In this document: in pieces, positions 6,194-9,867 of the stretch
Position numbering within the stretch: the first letter of the stretch is position 1
Layout of the letters: each line of letters starts with the position of its first letter
Assembly: GCA_001803645.1 (NCBI GenBank)
Contig: MHDW01000224.1
Coordinates: 1 to 9,867, forward strand
DNA length: 9,867 nucleotides
Source: Nitrospirae bacterium GWC2_42_7
Lineage (GTDB): Bacteria; Nitrospirota; Thermodesulfovibrionia; Thermodesulfovibrionales; UBA6898
Direction: 5' to 3'
Made by a program: the position numbers and the translations under genes
Notes under the pieces: generated by a model
Told to the model about the DNA's origin: nothing
Databases searched by the model: none
What the model saw: the letters and a program-made list of their open reading frames with translations, nothing else

Positions 6194-6278
6194 CCTCCCC
6201 CTTGAGGGGGGAGGTTAGGAGGGGGTGATTGGTTCTTTTTTTCACCCTCCCCTTCATCCCCTCCCCTCAAGGGAGGGG
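6194..6278. repeat. GC-rich REP-like nested palindrome, copy 2
   Basis: Three stacked inverted repeats. The left hairpin CCTCCCCC/GGGGGAGG (6194-6201 with 6207-6214, loop TTGAG) has 8 bp. The right hairpin CCCCTCCC/GGGAGGGG (6258-6265 with 6271-6278, loop CTCAA) has 8 bp. A central arm pairs GGGTGA (6223-6228) with TCACCC (6242-6247). The cores match copy 1 at 4577-4651. It lies in the gap 6059-6438 between two minus-strand genes and is the only large structure after the kinase stop, so it may serve as its transcript end or 3' stabiliser. Confidence 0.75.
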
Positions 6279-6291
6279 AAATAATTAGATG

Positions 6292-6311
6292 CCTCGCAAC
6301 TTGCTGCGGGG
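6292..6311. repeat. Short imperfect hairpin downstream of the kinase gene
   Basis: CCTCGCAAC and GCTGCGGGG pair over 9 positions with one mismatch and one G-T pair, leaving a 2-base tip. It resembles the CCCCGCAGC-type hairpins found scattered in many environmental genomes, here degenerate. There is no T run after it on either strand. The remainder of the gap (6312-6438) holds nothing I can support. Confidence 0.45.
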
Positions 6312-6438
6312 TTGTTCCTTAAGAGGGAATTATTCCTTCCTTTGACAGAGTAAGGGGACAAAGGATTTTATAAATCAATTTGAAACTATTACTAGATTAT
6401 ATTGAAGATAATGAGGATTTGCGCAAATGTATTCTTGT

Positions 6439-9400
6439 CTATGCTGTCAAGGTCTTTGCAAAATCTTTCAGTTTTGAGATCTCTGTTTTTAAGGCTTCAA
6501 TCAATGCAGGGATATCTGACAGATCATTATCACGGGCTTTGTTTTCGATCATCAGAGCAACAGAAGATAATTTATTAGCGCTCAGCATCCCTGCGGTTCC
6601 TTTAATGCTATGGCCGTAGGTCTGCACTGCATCAGTATCGCCTGATTTTAAGGCTTCTTCAAGCGCCTTTATCTGGGCAGGAACATAATCCAGATATACG
6701 TCTATCATTTCCTTGAAAAGCTCTGTGTCATTGTCATATCTTAGCAGGGCTGACTGCATATCAACAGGAGATTCGTTTCCGATGAGCTCTACTGCGGTAT
6801 TTTCTTTGTCAGTTTTGTTAATTTCGTTTTCATCAGGATCTAATGCCTTTAGCTTGCCCCATTTCTCAAAAATATTAAGCAGTTCATGAGGTTCTATCGG
6901 TTTTGCAATGTAGTCGTCCATTCCTGCAGATATGCATTTTTCACGGTCGCCTTTCATGGCATGTGCTGTCATTGCGATAATGATAGAATGTTTTCTGTCT
7001 CCTTCCATTTCACGGATCATCTTTGTTGTTTCAAACCCGTCCATGACCGGCATCTGAACATCCATAAGAATTAGATCATAGTCGCTTTTTCCCATTGCAG
7101 CTAAAGCAGAATGGCCATTTTCAACAACTTCAATCCTGCTGCAGCCGGCTTTTTTGAGCATCGCTGCAATAAGCTTCTGATTAATGGGATTGTCTTCTAC
7201 AACAAGAATGCTTATGTTCAGTAATTTTCTGCCGGTTATTGTGTGTCGTGTGACAACCGGTGATATTTCTTTGTGTTTTCCTGCAGCCCTGGCAGTCATG
7301 ATCGCGTTGATTGTATCCAGGAGAAATGATTGTTTCACAGGCTTCACGAGATAACCTTCACATCCAAGTTCACTCAAATGTATAACATCTTCGTTGTTAT
7401 CTGAAGATGTTATCATTATTATTGCAGTTTCTTTTATCTCAGGTGTGTTCTTAATGACAATGGTGGTATGTTCCCCATCCATGCCGGGCATCTGCATATC
7501 AAGCAATAAAATATGGTAAGGGTCTCCGGAATGAGCTGCCTCTTTAAGAGCATGAATTGCATCGGCTCCGCACGATACTTCGTCTATATGGCATCCTTCT
7601 TTCTCGAACATCTTAATTAGTATTTTCCTGTTGGTCTCGTTGTCATCTGCAATAAGGATTTTTGTGTTCTTTAGATCAAAGCCGTAAGCTTCTTTAGTTG
7701 TATGTTCACTCCGTTGTTTTTCGAGCTCCAATGAAAACCAGAATTTACTGCTTTTGCCGGGTTCACTTTCAACGCCTATTTCACCTCCCATTATACTGAC
7801 CAGTTTCTTGGAAATTGACAGTCCGAGTCCGGTGCCTCCATACCTGCGTGTAGTTGTTCCGTCCGCCTGAACAAAGGCTTCAAATATTGCATTCTGTTTT
7901 TCCGGCAAGATGCCTATGCCGGTATCTTTGACCGCAAGAGAAATGGCTGCGATATCATCTGTTGCCTTTATCAATTCAGCGCTGATGATCACTTCTCCTT
8001 TTTGAGTAAACTTGATGGCATTGCTGCCGAGATTAAGCAGTATCTGACGTATTCTGCCGGCATCCCCTCTTAGCAAAGACGGAACATCATGATGGAACAG
8101 AAGGGCAAACCCAAGTCCTTTTTCTGCTGCCTGAGGTGCGAGCGTATCAATAACATCTTCCATGAGGGACCTCAGGTTAAAGTCTGTGATGTTAAGGGTC
8201 AGCCTGCCTGCTTCTATCTTCGAAAAATCCAATATGTCATTTATAACATCAAGGAGTGCATATGCGCTCTTTTGCACATTCAGAAGGTATTCCCTTTGTT
8301 CATCTGTAAGATCGCTGTCCAGTGCCAGTATGGTCATGCCTATTATTCCGTTCATCGGAGTCCGTATCTCATGGCTCATATTTGCAAGAAATTCTGATTT
8401 TAGCCTGCTTGCCTCCTCTGCAACAACCCGTGCGTTAACAAGTTCATTCTGTTTCATCTGGAGTATATGCATCATGTTGCTGAAGGTCTCACTTATTTCA
8501 TAAACAGGGTCTTTGACAGCCTGCTGGTAAACTTCGCATTCCTTGCAGTCAGAGAATTTTTTTGCAAATTGGCCCTGTATCACGCCTCCGCAGTGTGTCC
8601 CTGCTATCTGCCAGCATCTTACAGCTGTCTGGCCATATACAGGGCATTCTTTTTCATCGCAATCCTTAAATTTCCAGCATACAGGGATGTTAGGATTTTT
8701 CTGTGGTTTGTATACAAAAGACTCAAAGCCTTTTTTCTTTTCTACATCTGAAATTATTTCGGCAAATATATTAAGGGCAGAACGAAGATTATTTCTGTCG
8801 GTTTCAATTTTAATGTAAGCGTCTTCAAGCTCGCCGGTCTTATATTTAAGCGCCTCTAATGTTTTTTGAAGAGTATTTTCTGTCTGTTTTCGTTGGGTGA
8901 TATTATGGAAAATTCCGCGCAAAGCAACTGGTTTGCCATCCTTGAATCCGCAGTCAATGCTTCCTTCGACTACGATAGATCTTCCGTTTTTTGTCACTAA
9001 TCTGGTTTCAAGGTTTTTAACTGTTTCTCCTGACAGTAAATGTTTAAAGACATTTTTAACTATTTCCTGCTCTTCAGGGTGTACAACATTCAAAAATGAA
9101 ATTCCTTTTATTTCATCCTTTGCATATCCCGTTGCTTTGAGCCATGAACGGTTTACATACACCAAAAAGCCATCAGGCGATATTATCTGGATAAGGTCAG
9201 TAGCGCTGTCAAACAGGTCCCTGTATCTTTCTTCGCTGTCCCTGAGTTCTTTTTCGGATTGGGCTATTGTATGCAGAGGTAAATTTCTCAGTGTCAAAAA
9301 AACAATTGATCCTATGATAGAACCTAACAGAGCAATTAACACTGTGCGCTCTATCAGCGGGCGGAGGGAACGGTATATTTCAACCCTGCTTGCAGAGGAA

Positions 9401-9756
9401 CCCGATTCCGTAAGTATCGCTGACCGCATTATAAAAGGAGGCTTAATATTGTCAGCACTCTCGGCAATAACAACATTTTTATCATTAACAAGGCGGCGGA
9501 TCTCTCCACTGCCTTGCTTGAGGCGCTGTGAAATGGATTCAGTAAGTTTTTCACTCCCGACCTCATACAGTGCCGGCTCTATGTTGATAGCATGAGAGAT
9601 TATTGCGGCATTAATTTCAGCTTCAGTTTCGAGACTGCCGGCCAGATACTGATAAGAATTAAAGAAATAACCTAGGGGAATGGCCAACACAAATATACCA
9701 ATTACGATAGCTGAGATATAGGTAATTATTCCGGATATGTTACGTTCGCGGGGCAT
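6439..9756 (-). CDS. Hybrid sensor histidine kinase, PAS-HisKA-HATPase-REC-REC-HPt with Cys-rich insert (BarA-like)
   Basis: A 1105-residue inner-membrane phosphorelay protein. In order: membrane helix 1 (10-32); a short periplasmic sensor of about 100 residues (33-135, CHASE8-like by layout only); membrane helix 2 (137-157); PAS (about 172-292); a helical linker (292-340); a seven-cysteine insert (C360, 366, 371, 381, 389, 404, 407); a second helix (418-455); HisKA with phosphoacceptor H462 in SHEIRTP; HATPase with N-box N575/N579, DTGIGI (611-616) and [11 protein letters not shown] (640-650); REC1 (acidic D704/D705, acceptor D753, T783, K805); REC2 (E854/D855, acceptor D899, T930, K952); and HPt with H1049 in HSIKGTAG. 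All phosphotransfer residues are intact, so a His-Asp-His relay to a separate response regulator is expected; none is encoded here. The insert resembles the so-called two-CW Cys pattern ([23 protein letters not shown]). The start ATG at 9756 has only a weak GGAAAAG upstream and overlaps the stop of an upstream frame. Confidence 0.95.
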   Translation of the reverse strand: MPRERNISGIITYISAIVIGIFVLAIPLGYFFNSYQYLAGSLETEAEINAAIISHAINIEPALYEVGSEKLTESISQRLKQGSGEIRRLVNDKNVVIAESADNIKPPFIMRSAILTESGSSASRVEIYRSLRPLIERTVLIALLGSIIGSIVFLTLRNLPLHTIAQSEKELRDSEERYRDLFDSATDLIQIISPDGFLVYVNRSWLKATGYAKDEIKGISFLNVVHPEEQEIVKNVFKHLLSGETVKNLETRLVTKNGRSIVVEGSIDCGFKDGKPVALRGIFHNITQRKQTENTLQKTLEALKYKTGELEDAYIKIETDRNNLRSALNIFAEIISDVEKKKGFESFVYKPQKNPNIPVCWKFKDCDEKECPVYGQTAVRCWQIAGTHCGGVIQGQFAKKFSDCKECEVYQQAVKDPVYEISETFSNMMHILQMKQNELVNARVVAEEASRLKSEFLANMSHEIRTPMNGIIGMTILALDSDLTDEQREYLLNVQKSAYALLDVINDILDFSKIEAGRLTLNITDFNLRSLMEDVIDTLAPQAAEKGLGFALLFHHDVPSLLRGDAGRIRQILLNLGSNAIKFTQKGEVIISAELIKATDDIAAISLAVKDTGIGILPEKQNAIFEAFVQADGTTTRRYGGTGLGLSISKKLVSIMGGEIGVESEPGKSSKFWFSLELEKQRSEHTTKEAYGFDLKNTKILIADDNETNRKILIKMFEKEGCHIDEVSCGADAIHALKEAAHSGDPYHILLLDMQMPGMDGEHTTIVIKNTPEIKETAIIMITSSDNNEDVIHLSELGCEGYLVKPVKQSFLLDTINAIMTARAAGKHKEISPVVTRHTITGRKLLNISILVVEDNPINQKLIAAMLKKAGCSRIEVVENGHSALAAMGKSDYDLILMDVQMPVMDGFETTKMIREMEGDRKHSIIIAMTAHAMKGDREKCISAGMDDYIAKPIEPHELLNIFEKWGKLKALDPDENEINKTDKENTAVELIGNESPVDMQSALLRYDNDTELFKEMIDVYLDYVPAQIKALEEALKSGDTDAVQTYGHSIKGTAGMLSANKLSSVALMIENKARDNDLSDIPALIEALKTEISKLKDFAKTLTA

Positions 9757-9866
9757 TATTTGATACTTTTCCGGTCTGAATTTGTTGATATTAATTGAGA
9801 AAATGCAAAGACAAATGTGGGGTGGTTTATTTCATTTCTTTTTCGCATAGTATATGCCTTATTAAT
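9756..9866 (-). CDS. Possible partial upstream gene or leader ORF overlapping the kinase start
   Basis: On the minus strand a frame is open from the right window edge to a TAA whose last A is the first base of the kinase ATG (TAATG). From the edge it encodes 36 residues and could be the tail of a gene lying outside. Alternatively, the ATG at 9848 (AAGG eight bases before it) would give a 30-residue peptide rich in basic and polar residues. The stop-start overlap would allow translational coupling, which would fit the weak ribosome binding site of the kinase. A 36-codon open frame in AT-rich DNA is not strong evidence, and I recognise no family. Confidence 0.25.
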   Translation of the reverse strand: MNKAYTMRKRNEINHPTFVFAFSQLISTNSDRKSIK

Positions 9867-9867
9867 T

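Noticed and set aside
6342..6374. Plus-strand TTGACA with AT-rich stretch downstream, as a promoter
   Set aside because: TATAAA is 21 bases away, too far. The better-spaced hexamers are poor, and no plus-strand gene follows.
6380..6619. 79-residue plus-strand frame starting just before the kinase 3' end
   Set aside because: Starts at TTG without a ribosome binding site and runs antisense through the HPt domain.
8897..9595. 232-residue plus-strand frame opposite the kinase N-terminal half
   Set aside because: It is the antisense shadow of a well-supported PAS and sensor region, with Ser/Leu-rich content typical of such shadows.

Overview
The window is AT-leaning bacterial chromosome from a Gram-negative organism. 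It encodes an outer-membrane PagL-type lipid A deacylase, an exported periplasmic-type carbonic anhydrase and a BarA-like membrane hybrid kinase. I see no rRNA, tRNA, CRISPR array, transposase or integrase. Gene content and short GC-rich dispersed palindromes in an AT-rich background would suit Nitrospirota or a delta-proteobacterial lineage, but this is only an impression.

Layout. Positions 1-83 hold one arm of a dispersed repeat, followed by the terminator of a minus-strand delta-class carbonic anhydrase gene (216-992). That gene has a near-perfect sigma70 promoter (1027-1055) and diverges from htpG (1283-3190, Hsp90 chaperone). A small RodZ-type helix-turn-helix gene without the usual membrane anchor follows htpG (3381-3698). 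It converges on a minus-strand pagL-like gene (3823-4446). A GC-rich double hairpin (4577-4651) precedes a plus-strand YIP1-family membrane protein gene (4711-5496), which ends at a textbook terminator. A second copy of the left-edge repeat, in inverted orientation, lies at 5550-5628, with a degenerate opposite end near 5700-5716. An orphan 108-residue minus-strand ORF (5732-6058) follows. The gap 6059-6438 holds another GC-rich nested palindrome and a smaller hairpin. The rest (6439-9756, minus) is one large hybrid histidine kinase: sensor, PAS, Cys-rich insert, HisKA, HATPase, REC, REC and HPt. A short reading frame entering from the right edge overlaps its start codon as TAATG.

How the genes relate. 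There is no single operon: genes are mostly alone, each with its own promoter or terminator. Several concern the envelope or stress (chaperone, lipid A deacylase, periplasmic carbonic anhydrase, membrane protein, membrane-bound phosphorelay kinase), but the sequence does not show that they form one system. I found no convincing undescribed multi-gene system. The most interesting items are the seven-cysteine insert between PAS and kinase core, the inverted MITE-like repeat, the delta-class carbonic anhydrase with its consensus promoter, and a degenerate CIRCE-like site before htpG.
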